Shown: positions 26,101 through 33,494, numbered from the stretch's first letter. The stretch: 37,425 nt of DNA from Thermanaerothrix sp. (GCA_026417795.1 JAOACP010000017.1:3307-40731); one strand, 5' to 3'. Made by a program: numbers and translations. The notes: a model not told the origin generated them from the letters alone.

Positions 26101-26668
26101 TGTCGTCGTAGGTGACCTGCTCAACCTTTGACACCTCGTGGCTGATCCTGAAACCGTCGAAGAAGTGGAGGATGGGAATCCTACCCTCCAGGGTGGCCGC
26201 CTGGGCTATGAGGGCAAGGTCCATGACCTCCTGGACGGAGCCGGAGCACAGAAGGGCCCACCCGGTGGAACGGGCGGCCATAACGTCCGCGTGGTCGCCG
26301 AATATGGAAAGGGCGTGGGCCGCCACGGACCGGGCGGACACGTGCATAACCGTGCTGGTGAGCTCACCGGCTATCTTGTACATGTTGGGGATCATGAGCA
26401 GAAGCCCCTGGGAAGCGGTGAAGGTGGTGCCCAAAGCTCCCGCCTGAAGGGCCCCGTGATAGGCGCCGCTGGCCCCCGCCTCGCTCTGCATCTCCACTAC
26501 CGTGGGAACCGCACCCCATATGTTGGTCCTTCCCTCGGCGCTCCACTGATCCGCCCACTCCCCCATGTTGGAAGATGGGGTTATTGGGTAGATGGCGATG
26601 ACCTCGCTGGTCGCATGGGCCACGTAGGCCGCCGCTTCGTTGCCATCCAACGTAACCTTCGGTCGCAT
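23141..26668 (-). CDS. nifJ: Pyruvate:ferredoxin (flavodoxin) oxidoreductase
   Basis: This single-chain PFOR converts pyruvate and CoA to acetyl-CoA, CO2 and reduced ferredoxin in the cytoplasm. At 1175 residues it has the full homodimeric length. Visible parts in order: pyrimidine-binding domain YPITPSSNMGEWAD (about 28-41), two [4Fe-4S] motifs CVQCGKCSLACP (about 685) and CIGCGLCVQNCP (about 740), a further cluster/TPP region GACGGCGETPYLKL, ANATGCSSIYCGNLP, and the TPP-Mg motif GGDGWAYDIGYGG (about 964) with YSNTGGQMSKATPRG. The ATG start follows AAGGAGGTAGGATAGG. A TATAAT on the - strand (26761-26766) marks a likely promoter about 95 bases upstream. It supports strictly anaerobic fermentation. 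Confidence 0.97.
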   Translation of the reverse strand: MRPKVTLDGNEAAAYVAHATSEVIAIYPITPSSNMGEWADQWSAEGRTNIWGAVPTVVEMQSEAGASGAYHGALQAGALGTTFTASQGLLLMIPNMYKIAGELTSTVMHVSARSVAAHALSIFGDHADVMAARSTGWALLCSGSVQEVMDLALIAQAATLEGRIPILHFFDGFRISHEVSKVEQVTYDDMRAMIDEDLVRAHRERALNPDDPIIRGTAQNPDTFFQSMESRNPYYMAMPDAVQRAMDKFAKIVGRRYHLFDYVGARDAEKVIIMMGSGAEVAHECVEYLVERGEKVGLIKVRLFRPFSVEHLLRALPATVRSVAVLDRCKEPGAGGEPLYKDVVEALANRPEIMVVGGRYGLSSKDFTPAMVKGVFDELDRLEPRNGFTVGIEDDVTYLSIDYDPSFVTEDPKTVRCLFYGLGSDGTVGANKNSIKIIGEETDYNAQGYFVYDSKKSGGLTISHLRFGPKPIRGSYLVGSANFVACHQFSFIERLNVLKRAAKGGVFLLNSPYGPDEVWDHLPKTIQREIIEKQLKFYVIDAVSIAKETGMGGRINTIMQTCFFAISGVLPKDEAIEQIKKSIKKTYGKKGDAVVQKNIEAVDATLAHLHEVKVPDKVTSTFDLKPPMSEWAPCFVKEVLGPMLIDEADSVPVSALPPDGTYPTGTSQYEKRNIAIDIPVWDPEVCVQCGKCSLACPHAAIRAKVYDPKFLEGAPKTFKSADAKWKDFQGMKYTVQVAPEDCIGCGLCVQNCPAKNKANPEWKAINMEFKLPLRDQEAENWDYFLALPDVDRSKLNKSTVKDIQLLRPLFEFSGACGGCGETPYLKLASALFGDRMMVANATGCSSIYCGNLPTTPWTYNDFGRGPTWSNSLFEDCAEFGLGFRLALDQKADYAKVLLKKLALQIGDDLVTAILEARQVTEEEIEAQRERVAILEDKLCEIGTAEAVELLSVAYALVKKSVWIVGGDGWAYDIGYGGLDHVISMDKNVNILVLDTEVYSNTGGQMSKATPRGAVAKFTAGGKRTGKKDLALMAMTYGHVYVARVAMGANDSQCVKAFLEAEAYDGPSIIIAYSHCINHGFDLRYGFEQQKRAVESGHWILMRYNPELAKEGKNPLILDSKEPTLPLKEYVYNETRYNVLKKMHPEVAEALLAEEERELRQRWRLYKHLAEMPVEG

Positions 26669-26928
26669 CCTATCCTACCTCCTTAATTTCCTCCGTCCCA
26701 AGGGGCCAGGGACGAGGTTAACGTCTCTCCCCCGCCTCCGCATCCTGCCCCATTGGGATTATTATAACAAACTCACAAAAAAAAGTACCACCCGGAGGAG
26801 CTCCCTAAACCGCCGGTTCATGTTGCATTTGCAAGTCAAAAAACCTCAAAACTCGCATAAAAAGTCGGCAAAAAAGGGAATTGCCCCTTACCGGCGCACC
26901 GATACAAGATAGCACATATTCGAAAAAA
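26669..26928 (-). promoter_or_regulatory. Upstream region of nifJ
   Basis: This stretch holds no gene. On the - strand it carries a perfect TATAAT -10 (26761-26766) preceded by a T-run and no good -35, so it may need an activator. A small inverted repeat, TTGCATTTGCAA (26823-26834), lies about 60 bases upstream of the -10 and is a candidate activator site. The rest is A/T-rich leader up to the hypD terminator. Confidence 0.45.
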
Positions 26929-26948
26929 GGGGGAGCCCCGGCTCCCCC
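26929..26948 (-). terminator. Terminator of the gntR-activase-hypD operon
   Basis: GGGGGAGC (26929-26936) pairs with GCTCCCCC (26941-26948) around four bases. On the - strand TTTTTTCG follows. It lies 43 bases past the hypD stop. Confidence 0.88.
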
Positions 26949-26990
26949 AAGAAAATTATCAGATTCACTATGCTGCCGCCCCAAGGGGCC

Positions 26991-29351
26991 CTAGATCTCC
27001 TCCTGGGCGGTCCTGGCTATTATCTCCTCCTGATGGTAACGGTCCAGGTCCACGAAGTAGTCGCTGTACCCCGCCACCCGCACCAGCAGCCCCCGGTAGT
27101 TCTCCGGGTTCTCCTGGGCGTCCCTAAGGGTCTTGGAATCCACCACGTTGAACTGTATGTGGTGGCCGCCGAGCCTGAAGTAGGTCCTTATGAGGCGGCA
27201 AAGCTTCTCAAGCCCCTCCTCGCCGGCCAACACCGAGGGAAGGAACCGCTGGTTGAGCAGGGTGCCCCCGGACTTCACCTGGTCCATCTTGGACAGGGAC
27301 TTTATGACCGCCGTGGGCCCGTTCCTGTCCGCCCCGTGGGAAGGAGACGTGCCGTCGGACTCAGGCATGTGGGCGAAACGGCCATTGGGGGTGGCCCCTA
27401 GCTTCTTGCCGAAGTACACATGACACGTGGTGGACAGCATGTTTATGTGATACGTGGGCCCCTTGGGGGAGTTCTTGCCCTCTATGGCCCCCACCAGGGA
27501 CTCGTAGACCCGCCTCATTATCTGGTCCGCGTAATCGTCGTCGTTGCCGAAGAAGGGGGTGCGGTTCCACAGGTACTGGCGCATCTCATCGTACCCCATC
27601 CAGTTGCTGTTGCAGGCGGAAACCATCTCCTCCAGGCTGTAGCGGCCATCGTCGAACACGTGCTTCTTGATGGACGATAGGCTGTCGGTGACGGTGCCTA
27701 TGCCGCAGCACTGGATGTAGTCGGTGTTGTACTTGGCCCCCCCGTCGTAGTAGTCCCTTCCGCTCTCTATGCAGCCCTCTATGAGCACCGACAGGAACGG
27801 TGCTGGGGCATATTCGGCGAACATGGCGCTCAGGTAGTTGTCCACCCGGATCTTCACGTCCACCACGTACCGAAGCTGCCTCTCGAAGGCCTCGTAGAGC
27901 TCGTCGAAGCTCCTGAAGGCCGAAGGACCGCCGGTGGGGATGCCTATCCTCTTGCCCGTTAAGGGGTCTACCCCGTCGTTAAGGGTTATCTCCAATATCT
28001 TTGGCACGTTGAGGTAGCCGTGCAGTATGTAGGCCTCCCTGCCGAAGCACCCGGTCTCTATGCACCCGCTGGTGCCCCCCTCCCGGGCGTCCTCCACGGA
28101 CTTGCCCATCCGCACCTGCTGCTGCACCACAAGATCCGAGTTGAACACCGACGGATAGCCGGAGCCTCGGCGGATGACCCTGGCGGCGGCCTTCAAGAAC
28201 CTGTCGGGGGTCCTCTGGGATACGTGGACGCTCACCTGCGGCTGCAGGAGCTGCAGCTCGTCCAGCACCTCCAGTATAAGGTAGGAAGCCTCGCTGGTCC
28301 CGTCGGAACCGTCCCGCCTCACCCCCCCCAGGTTTATCTGGGTGAAGTCGTTGTAGGTGCCACTCTCCTGGGCGGTCACGCCGACCTTAGGCGGCGCCGG
28401 GGTGTTGTTCACTTTTATCCAGAAACAGGACAGGAGCTCCTTGGCGGCCTCCCGGGTAAGGGTCCCCTCCTCAAGCCCCTTGCGGTAGAAGGGCTCAAGG
28501 TGCTGGTCCAGGTGCCCCGGGGACATGGCGTCCCAGCCGTTTAGCTCCGTTATGGTGCCCAAGTGGCAGAACCAGTACATCTGAAGGGCCTCCCAGAAGT
28601 CCCTGGGGCTCTTGGCGGGAACCCTCCTGCACACCTCCGCTATCCTCAAAAGCTCCCGCCGCCTTTGGGGGTCCTCCTCTGCGGAGGCCATCCGTTCCGC
28701 CTCCTCCGCGTGCCTTAGGGCGAAGATGATGGCCCCGTCGCAGGCTATCTCCATGGCCTTGAGCTCCTCGTCCTTGGCCATGGCGTGGGGGTCGTTGAGC
28801 CAATCTATGGAGCTCCTGGCGGACCTTATCCTCTCCTTGAAGTCCTCAAGCCCCATCTGGTAGATGTTGCCCCCAAGGGCGGTGTGCCCCGGGGCCCGCT
28901 GCTCCATGAACTCGGTGAAGCAGCCCGCCTCGTACAGGTCCAGCCACTCCCTGGGCATCCGCTCAAAGGCCTTGTCCCGCAGGGACCTTCCCCTCCAGTA
29001 GGGGATCACCCGCTCCTCGTAAACTTTTATGTCCTCCTCGGACACGGAGTAGCTGGTCATGGGGCGGGAGTTGAGTATGCGCAGGTCCTCCGCGGAGTGG
29101 CAGTTGAGCTCCGGGAAGGTGGACACCGCCTTGGGCCTTGGCCCCCTCTCCCCCACTATGAGCTCAAGGGGGCCTATGTAGATGGTCTTCTTCTCGCACA
29201 GGTTCTTGAAGTTCATGGCCCTCATGACCGGGGTGGAGTACTTGCCGTAGTTCTCCCGGTAGAAGTCCGTCACGATGAGCGCCCGCTCAATGGAGACGCT
29301 GGGCTTCGTGGAAAAACTCTCCTCCCTCAACCTTGCTATCCGCTCGTTCAT
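26991..29351 (-). CDS. hypD: Glycyl radical enzyme, probable trans-4-hydroxy-L-proline dehydratase
   Basis: HypD removes water from trans-4-hydroxy-L-proline to give pyrroline-5-carboxylate, using a glycyl radical and a thiyl radical. In the 786-residue reading, the radical Gly is 761 (RVAGYSDYF) and the thiyl Cys and base Glu are 430 and 432 (SGCIETGCFGREAY). Residues I remember as lining the Clostridioides difficile HypD site (His160, Asp278, Ser334, Phe340, Cys434, Glu436, Tyr450, Thr645, Gly765) are all present here with one constant offset of four (156, 274, 330, 336, 430, 432, 446, 641, 761). This argues against PFL, choline lyase or glycerol dehydratase. The ATG at 29351 has GGGAGG nine bases upstream; ATG at 29357 or GTG at 29360 are possible. 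No proC, the usual partner, is adjacent. Confidence 0.82.
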   Translation of the reverse strand: MNERIARLREESFSTKPSVSIERALIVTDFYRENYGKYSTPVMRAMNFKNLCEKKTIYIGPLELIVGERGPRPKAVSTFPELNCHSAEDLRILNSRPMTSYSVSEEDIKVYEERVIPYWRGRSLRDKAFERMPREWLDLYEAGCFTEFMEQRAPGHTALGGNIYQMGLEDFKERIRSARSSIDWLNDPHAMAKDEELKAMEIACDGAIIFALRHAEEAERMASAEEDPQRRRELLRIAEVCRRVPAKSPRDFWEALQMYWFCHLGTITELNGWDAMSPGHLDQHLEPFYRKGLEEGTLTREAAKELLSCFWIKVNNTPAPPKVGVTAQESGTYNDFTQINLGGVRRDGSDGTSEASYLILEVLDELQLLQPQVSVHVSQRTPDRFLKAAARVIRRGSGYPSVFNSDLVVQQQVRMGKSVEDAREGGTSGCIETGCFGREAYILHGYLNVPKILEITLNDGVDPLTGKRIGIPTGGPSAFRSFDELYEAFERQLRYVVDVKIRVDNYLSAMFAEYAPAPFLSVLIEGCIESGRDYYDGGAKYNTDYIQCCGIGTVTDSLSSIKKHVFDDGRYSLEEMVSACNSNWMGYDEMRQYLWNRTPFFGNDDDYADQIMRRVYESLVGAIEGKNSPKGPTYHINMLSTTCHVYFGKKLGATPNGRFAHMPESDGTSPSHGADRNGPTAVIKSLSKMDQVKSGGTLLNQRFLPSVLAGEEGLEKLCRLIRTYFRLGGHHIQFNVVDSKTLRDAQENPENYRGLLVRVAGYSDYFVDLDRYHQEEIIARTAQEEI

Positions 29352-29356
29352 CCTCA

Positions 29357-30277
29357 TCACCCTCCCACCTTGACTTCCAAGCCCATCTCTTCAAGGATCC
29401 CCGCCACCTCCCACATCAAATCGGCGGACGGGGGGGCCACCTCCGGCATTTCCGCAAGCCCATACTCCAGCCCACAGCGGCGGTACTTCTGCATCCCCGC
29501 GGAGTGATACGGAAGCACGTGAATCCTTTTAAGCCCAAGCTCCAACATGGTCTTCCCCATGAGGCTTACGTTGGAAGGTTGATCGTTCAGCGATGGTATG
29601 AGGGGGAACCTTATCCATATCTTCCCGCCGCAGCCCCCTTCAACGAGGGCCCTAAGGTTCTCCAGCACCGGGCCGTTGCCAACGCCTGTGAGGCGCCGGT
29701 GCTGCTCGTCGTCCATGTGTTTAAGGTCGTAGAGGATTAGGTCCGATGCCCTGCCGGCCGCAAGGGCCCCCTCAAGGGGGGCGTAGCCGCTGGTGTCCAA
29801 GGCCACGTGGACCCCCGCGTCTTTGAGAAGCCCCATGCAGGCCAGGAGGAACTCCATCTGCGAGAGGGGCTCCCCGCCGGAGAAGGTGACCCCTCCGCCG
29901 GACTCGTCGAAGAAGATCTCGTCATCAAGGGCCTTGCGCAGCACCTCCTCGGGGGTCATCTGAAACCCCACTTTCTTGAGGGCCTCGGTTGGGCATTGAT
30001 CGGCGCACGTGCCGCAAAGATCGCAGACAGCGCGGTCTATCAGCAATCTCTCCGCGATCTTAAGGGCCCCCTTAGGGCAGGCCCCTACGCACCGCCCGCA
30101 GGCCACGCACCTCTCCACGGAGTAGGAGAGGGAGGGGCCGAACTCCCAGCTCTCCGGGTTGTGGCACCAAAGGCATCTCAAGGGACACCCCTTGAGGTGG
30201 AACGTGGTCCTTATGCCGGGACCGTCGTGGATGGAGTAGCGCTTTACGTCGTAAACTAAACCCTTCACGCGGCACAC
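29357..30277 (-). CDS. Glycyl radical enzyme activating enzyme (radical SAM)
   Basis: This is the activase that uses SAM and a [4Fe-4S] cluster to make the glycyl radical on the neighbouring HypD. It has 306 residues with the radical-SAM CxxxCxxC at Cys31, Cys35 and Cys38 (GCPLRCLWCHNPE). Two added ferredoxin-type [4Fe-4S] motifs follow (Cys57/60/63/67 and Cys85/88/91/95), then the SAM-binding TFSGGEPLSQ. The two-cluster insert is usual for activases of the dehydratase/lyase classes and absent from PFL activase. The start is uncertain: GTG at 30277 is only two bases from AAGGGGGG, and GTG at 30268 is 11 bases from it. A hairpin (30276-30294) covers this site. The stop overlaps a hypD ATG (TGATG). 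Confidence 0.92.
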   Translation of the reverse strand: MCRVKGLVYDVKRYSIHDGPGIRTTFHLKGCPLRCLWCHNPESWEFGPSLSYSVERCVACGRCVGACPKGALKIAERLLIDRAVCDLCGTCADQCPTEALKKVGFQMTPEEVLRKALDDEIFFDESGGGVTFSGGEPLSQMEFLLACMGLLKDAGVHVALDTSGYAPLEGALAAGRASDLILYDLKHMDDEQHRRLTGVGNGPVLENLRALVEGGCGGKIWIRFPLIPSLNDQPSNVSLMGKTMLELGLKRIHVLPYHSAGMQKYRRCGLEYGLAEMPEVAPPSADLMWEVAGILEEMGLEVKVGG

Positions 30278-30294
30278 CGCCCCCCTTGGGCGGT
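30276..30294 (-). promoter_or_regulatory. Hairpin over the ribosome-binding site of the activase
   Basis: ACCGCCC (30276-30282) pairs with GGGCGGT (30288-30294), enclosing the G-run that serves as Shine-Dalgarno. The GGGCGG (30288-30293) can instead pair with CCGCCC (30304-30309) just upstream in the transcript. The two folds exclude each other, which could tune activase translation. This is only a base-pairing observation. Confidence 0.35.
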
Positions 30295-30313
30295 CGCCAA
30301 GGGCCGCCCGTCG

Positions 30314-31021
30314 TTACATGGAACCTTCTTCCTTGGTCTCCTTTATAGGGTCCAGCTCCCATTGACTTGCGAAGTAGTACTTTCTTATGAACCGCTCCTG
30401 CACCTCAAAGGACCAGTGCACGTCCCGTATGTACTCCGCGGCTCCGTTGAAGTCCTTCCTCCCAAGGAGGTTCACTATCTCCTGGTGCTCCTTAACTGAG
30501 TTGAGCTCCCATTCCTTCACGAACCCCTTGCTCCTTGGGAAGTCATAGAGCCGTTCCTTGAGTATCCTCACCGTGTGGAGCAGGTCCTGGTTCTCCGAGA
30601 GCCCAAGGTAGGTGTTGTGGAAGTCCAGGTTCAACCGGTAGAAACGATTGAAGTCGTCGTCCCCAAGGGCCTCCTCCATCTCAAGGTTCAAGGCCTCCAT
30701 GCGCTTTACATGCTGATCCGTGATCTTGAGGGCCTCGTTGACCACCACCGCCCCCTCCAGGGCTCCCAGGATCTCGTAGATGTTCTTTATCTTCTTGAGA
30801 TCCAGAGGGTTCACCATGATGCCCCGCCTTGGGTATATGGTCACGAAACCCTCCGCCTCCAGCTGGAAAAGGGCGTCCCGCAAAGGGGTCTTGCTCATGC
30901 CAAGGTTCCTGCTTATCTCGTTGAGGTCGAGAAACGAGCCCTGTTTAAGCCGCCCCTCGTTCATCTCCCTTTTCAAGTACTCGTACACCTGCTCGCGGAG
31001 CGACTTGAGGTTAAGCTCCAA
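30314..31021 (-). CDS. GntR-family (FadR/FCD) transcriptional regulator
   Basis: This 235-residue regulator is first in the hypD operon. Residues 5-72 form the GntR winged helix (LREQVYEYLKREMNEGRLKQG, SRNLGMSKTPLRDAL, LEAEGFVTIYPRRGIMV). Residues 80-215 are an FCD effector domain with Asp133, His135, His179 and His202 as metal/ligand residues. It probably senses hydroxyproline or the TRAP substrate. It is the best candidate to bind the CTGATATATCAG-type sites at 31050, 31181, 34701 and 34743. TTG start at 31021, six bases after AAGGGGGGC. The activase follows 36 bases downstream. Confidence 0.93.
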   Translation of the reverse strand: MELNLKSLREQVYEYLKREMNEGRLKQGSFLDLNEISRNLGMSKTPLRDALFQLEAEGFVTIYPRRGIMVNPLDLKKIKNIYEILGALEGAVVVNEALKITDQHVKRMEALNLEMEEALGDDDFNRFYRLNLDFHNTYLGLSENQDLLHTVRILKERLYDFPRSKGFVKEWELNSVKEHQEIVNLLGRKDFNGAAEYIRDVHWSFEVQERFIRKYYFASQWELDPIKETKEEGSM

Positions 31022-31040
31022 TGGAAAGCCCCCCTTGTGT

Positions 31041-31068
31041 ATTCTAACACAGATATATCAGATATCAA
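31041..31068 (-). promoter_or_regulatory. Proximal promoter of gntR-activase-hypD
   Basis: On the - strand, TTGATA (31063-31068), 16 bases, TAGAAT (31041-31046). The spacer holds operator copy A (31050-31061). The predicted start is about 13 bases before the gntR start codon, so the leader is very short. Confidence 0.68.
31050..31061. promoter_or_regulatory. Operator-like site A
   Basis: CAGATATATCAG, one mismatch to the palindrome CTGATATATCAG, inside the spacer of the proximal gntR promoter. The surrounding 15 bases (31052-31066) match those at 34703-34717 in 13 of 15 positions. Confidence 0.65.
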
Positions 31069-31180
31069 GCACCATGGGATCCACAAAAGGCGGGGCCCCC
31101 TCCATGGCCGGCACGCCAGCGTGGAAACCCAAGTTATCCCGCTAAAACCGGGGCTCCAACGGGGAAAGCCGAGGGGTCTG

Positions 31181-31192
31181 CTGATACATCAG
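31181..31192. promoter_or_regulatory. Operator-like site C
   Basis: CTGATACATCAG, one mismatch to CTGATATATCAG. It lies about 35-46 bases downstream of the start predicted for the distal promoter (31234-31262). TGCTGATAC-(A/G)-TCA is shared with site D. Confidence 0.6.
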
Positions 31193-31233
31193 TAGCCACA
31201 AGATCAAGCCCCCTCCCGCCTTAGGATTATAGG

Positions 31234-31262
31234 ATTATAAATTTAGCGGTCAGGGGCTTCAA
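31234..31262 (-). promoter_or_regulatory. Distal promoter upstream of gntR-activase-hypD
   Basis: On the - strand, TTGAAG (31257-31262), 17 bases, TATAAT (31234-31239). A second TATAAT follows at 31226-31231 because AGGATTAT is repeated. It is placed after the end of the TRAP operon and before operator copy C. Confidence 0.65.
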
Positions 31263-31295
31263 GTTTGAGTTAGCTCGCTCCGGGGGAGCAAAAGA

Positions 31296-31448
31296 TCAAA
31301 GCCCTCTCTTCTTAAGAACCCTCGACAGGGCCCCCGCCCCGGCGGACAGGGCGTAGAACCCCGGAAGGTCCGTGAGCGCCGCCGCTCCCAGGAGGATAAG
31401 GCAGGCAAGCCCCACCAAGGTGGAGGCGGAGGGCCTCACGGCGGTCAT
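31296..31448 (-). CDS. 50-residue membrane protein at the end of the TRAP operon
   Basis: This is a small gene whose ATG overlaps the dctM stop by one base (TGATG), with GGGGGTG eight bases upstream inside dctM. The product has 50 residues: hydrophobic 9-25 (STLVGLACLILLGAAAL), the turn TDLPG, hydrophobic 31-42, and a basic end, LSRVLKKRGL. It looks like one helix or a tight helical hairpin in the membrane. The family is not recognised. Tight coupling to dctM suggests a role in assembly or control of this TRAP transporter, which is inference. The next - strand sequence is the distal hypD promoter. Confidence 0.62.
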   Translation of the reverse strand: MTAVRPSASTLVGLACLILLGAAALTDLPGFYALSAGAGALSRVLKKRGL

Positions 31449-32764
31449 CACCAGGGCACCCCCAGCAGGACGTGGGGTAGGAAAAGCACAAGCTTGGGCA
31501 CGTAGGCGGTGAAGAGCAGGACTGGCACCCAGCACAGGAGCATGAACTTAAGGGCCGGCCCCATCATCTCGTTTATTGGGGCCCTGGCAAGACGCCCTCC
31601 AAGGTAGAGGACCGGCGCCGCCGGAGGGGTTATGCACCCAAGGGCGGTGTTGACCCCCACCACCGCCGCGTAGTGTATGGGGTTGAAGCCAAGCTTGGCT
31701 ATTATGGGCATCATTATTGGGGTGGTGAGCACCACCACGCTTATGTCGTCCATGAGCATGCCCATTATGACCAGGAAGACGTTTATCATCCCCATTATGA
31801 CCCACCGGTTGGTGGATATGGACTCGAAGAAGTAAAGCATCTTGCTGGGCAGGTCCTCCAGGACGTAGAGGCGGGACAACATGGACACCGAGTAAAGCAT
31901 GGCCATTATGACGCCGGTGGTTATGGCGGACTCCACGACGACCCCCGCAAGCCCCCTCCAGTCGGTGCCCCGGTAAACCCAAAGGGCCACCGGTATGGAG
32001 TACAGCACCGCCACGGCGGAGGCCTCGGTGGTGGTCATTATGCCCCCGTAGACCCCGCCAAGCACTATAACGGGCAACAGCAGCGCCGGGATAGCCCCCT
32101 TGGAGCGGAGCTTAAGGAGCTTCAACCTCTCGGGCAGGCTCCTGCGCTGGGACACCAGGACCGACGGGTCGTCCTTAAGTATGTACAGGTTGACAAGACA
32201 TATCAGGGTCGTGGCAAGCAACCCGGGCACCACGGTGGCGAGGAAACAGGCCAATATGGACTGCCCGCTTATCCAGGCGAAGATTATGAGCGTGGCGTTT
32301 GGGGGTATCAGAAGCCCCAGGAGGGAGGCGTTGGACATAAGCGCCGCCGCGTGCCCCTTGGGATACCCTCCCGCCTCGAAGCGGGGGAACATTATGCTTC
32401 CTATGCAGGACAGGGTGGCGCAAGCGGCGCCGGATATGGAGCCGAAGACCGCGCAGGATATGGTGCCCACTATGCCGAGGCCTCCCTTGAGGTGTCCCAC
32501 GAAGACGTCCACCAGGTCTATGAGCCTCTCCCCTATTCGGCCCCTCTCCATTATGCCACCAGCCATTATGAACATGGCGATGGCTATGAGGGACACGGAG
32601 TTCATCTGGGCAAAGCCGTAGGGCAGCAGCTGGCTTGGGTCGTACCCCAGGCCGTCGGGGCCTCCGAAGAAGATGAGCCAGGCGGCGGAGGCCATGAAGC
32701 TCACCGGCACCGGGACGCCGATGAGAAGGCAGAACATGAGCACCACAAGGGCAACGTATATCAT
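31448..32764 (-). CDS. dctM: TRAP transporter large permease, DctM type
   Basis: This is the ion-coupled transport subunit of a tripartite ATP-independent periplasmic transporter. It has 438 residues and about 12 hydrophobic segments, with family marks LLIGVPVPVSFM near the start, GGIMERGRIGERLIDLVDVFVGHLKGGLG, SGAACATLSCIGSIMFP, SLLGLLIPPNATLIIFA and the end PPAAPVLYLGGRLA. The ATG at 32764 overlaps the dctQ stop as ATGA, with GGAGGGG upstream; an ORF opening at 32878 is too long for the family. Confidence 0.94.
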   Translation of the reverse strand: MIYVALVVLMFCLLIGVPVPVSFMASAAWLIFFGGPDGLGYDPSQLLPYGFAQMNSVSLIAIAMFIMAGGIMERGRIGERLIDLVDVFVGHLKGGLGIVGTISCAVFGSISGAACATLSCIGSIMFPRFEAGGYPKGHAAALMSNASLLGLLIPPNATLIIFAWISGQSILACFLATVVPGLLATTLICLVNLYILKDDPSVLVSQRRSLPERLKLLKLRSKGAIPALLLPVIVLGGVYGGIMTTTEASAVAVLYSIPVALWVYRGTDWRGLAGVVVESAITTGVIMAMLYSVSMLSRLYVLEDLPSKMLYFFESISTNRWVIMGMINVFLVIMGMLMDDISVVVLTTPIMMPIIAKLGFNPIHYAAVVGVNTALGCITPPAAPVLYLGGRLARAPINEMMGPALKFMLLCWVPVLLFTAYVPKLVLFLPHVLLGVPW

Positions 32765-33357
32765 CTCTTCACCCCTCCAAGCGATTCCAGCAGGAGGACG
32801 AAGCTCACCCAGAGGTCCCTCACAAAGTAAAGGACCATGAAGGCCAACCCGCCGAATATGGCGCCGTAAGAGGTCCAAAGGGGTATCCGCCAGACGGTGG
32901 TCATGGGAACGGCGATCCCGTTGCCCAAAGGACCCTTGAAGCCGAACATGAAGAAGTCGTAACCGTAGTAGAGGAACAGGGAAGACACCCCCACGGTTAT
33001 GAGGTTCTTAAGGAGCACCAGCGCACGCTTGAAAACCCCCTCGGGCACGTAGGAGTTCACTATGTCGGCGGACACGTGGGTGCCGTTGAGGGCCCCGTAG
33101 GCGGCGCCGGAGAAGTAGAGCCAGAAGGCGAAGAGCTTAACCCACTCCTCGTAGCCGTAAAGGTCGGTCTTGAATACGTACCTCATAAGGGTGGCGGCCC
33201 CTATCATGAGGGCCAAAAGGATCGACATGGCCATGCATATGGCGCCAAAAAACCGCTGCCCCACAAGCTCAAGGACAGGCCACCCCTTGGACCTCCTCTC
33301 GGAGGCCTCGCAAGGGGTGGGGGAGGAATCGAGAACTGCCTGGGTCAAATCCTCCAA
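32761..33357 (-). CDS. dctQ: TRAP transporter small permease, DctQ type
   Basis: This is the four-helix membrane partner of DctM, about 198 residues. After a polar N-terminus come four hydrophobic segments; the second is preceded by TLMRYVFKTDLYGYEEWVKLFAFWLYFSGAAYG, the DctQ signature with the conserved Glu-Glu-Trp-type segment and THVSADIV. The start is uncertain. TTG at 33357 is taken because AAAGGAGA lies about ten bases before; a frame opening at 33507 would run through the dctP-dctQ hairpin. The N-terminal stretch is longer than usual for the family. Confidence 0.88.
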   Translation of the reverse strand: MEDLTQAVLDSSPTPCEASERRSKGWPVLELVGQRFFGAICMAMSILLALMIGAATLMRYVFKTDLYGYEEWVKLFAFWLYFSGAAYGALNGTHVSADIVNSYVPEGVFKRALVLLKNLITVGVSSLFLYYGYDFFMFGFKGPLGNGIAVPMTTVWRIPLWTSYGAIFGGLAFMVLYFVRDLWVSFVLLLESLGGVKR

Positions 33358-33447
33358 ATCCGGCACTCTCCTTTCTTCGACAATCCATCGGTCCTGGAAG
33401 AGGGCCTTCGAAGGGGCCCTGCATGAAGGGAACCCATAAGAAGGCCT

Positions 33448-33494
33448 CGCCGGGCGGGGGACAGGGCCATGGGGGATGACGGCGCCGCCCGGCG
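33448..33494 (-). other. Stem-loop between dctP and dctQ
   Basis: CGCCGGGCGG (33448-33457) pairs perfectly with CCGCCCGGCG (33485-33494) around 27 bases. There is no U tract, so it is more likely an RNA-stability or partial-stop element that raises DctP over DctQM than a full terminator. Confidence 0.55.

Noticed and set aside
23378-26131. 917-codon open frame on the + strand
   Set aside because: It lies entirely antisense to nifJ, whose protein has all family motifs. The antisense product is His/Gly/Leu-rich low-complexity sequence with no ribosome site, as expected from codon bias in GC-rich DNA.
31226-31239. Direct repeat AGGATTAT as a possible mobile-element footprint
   Set aside because: Only two short copies, no flanking inverted repeats or transposase; it is explained as two overlapping -10 boxes.
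31673-32830. 385-codon + strand frame rich in His, Tyr and Gly
   Set aside because: It is antisense to dctM; the His-rich sequence comes from reverse-reading hydrophobic codons.
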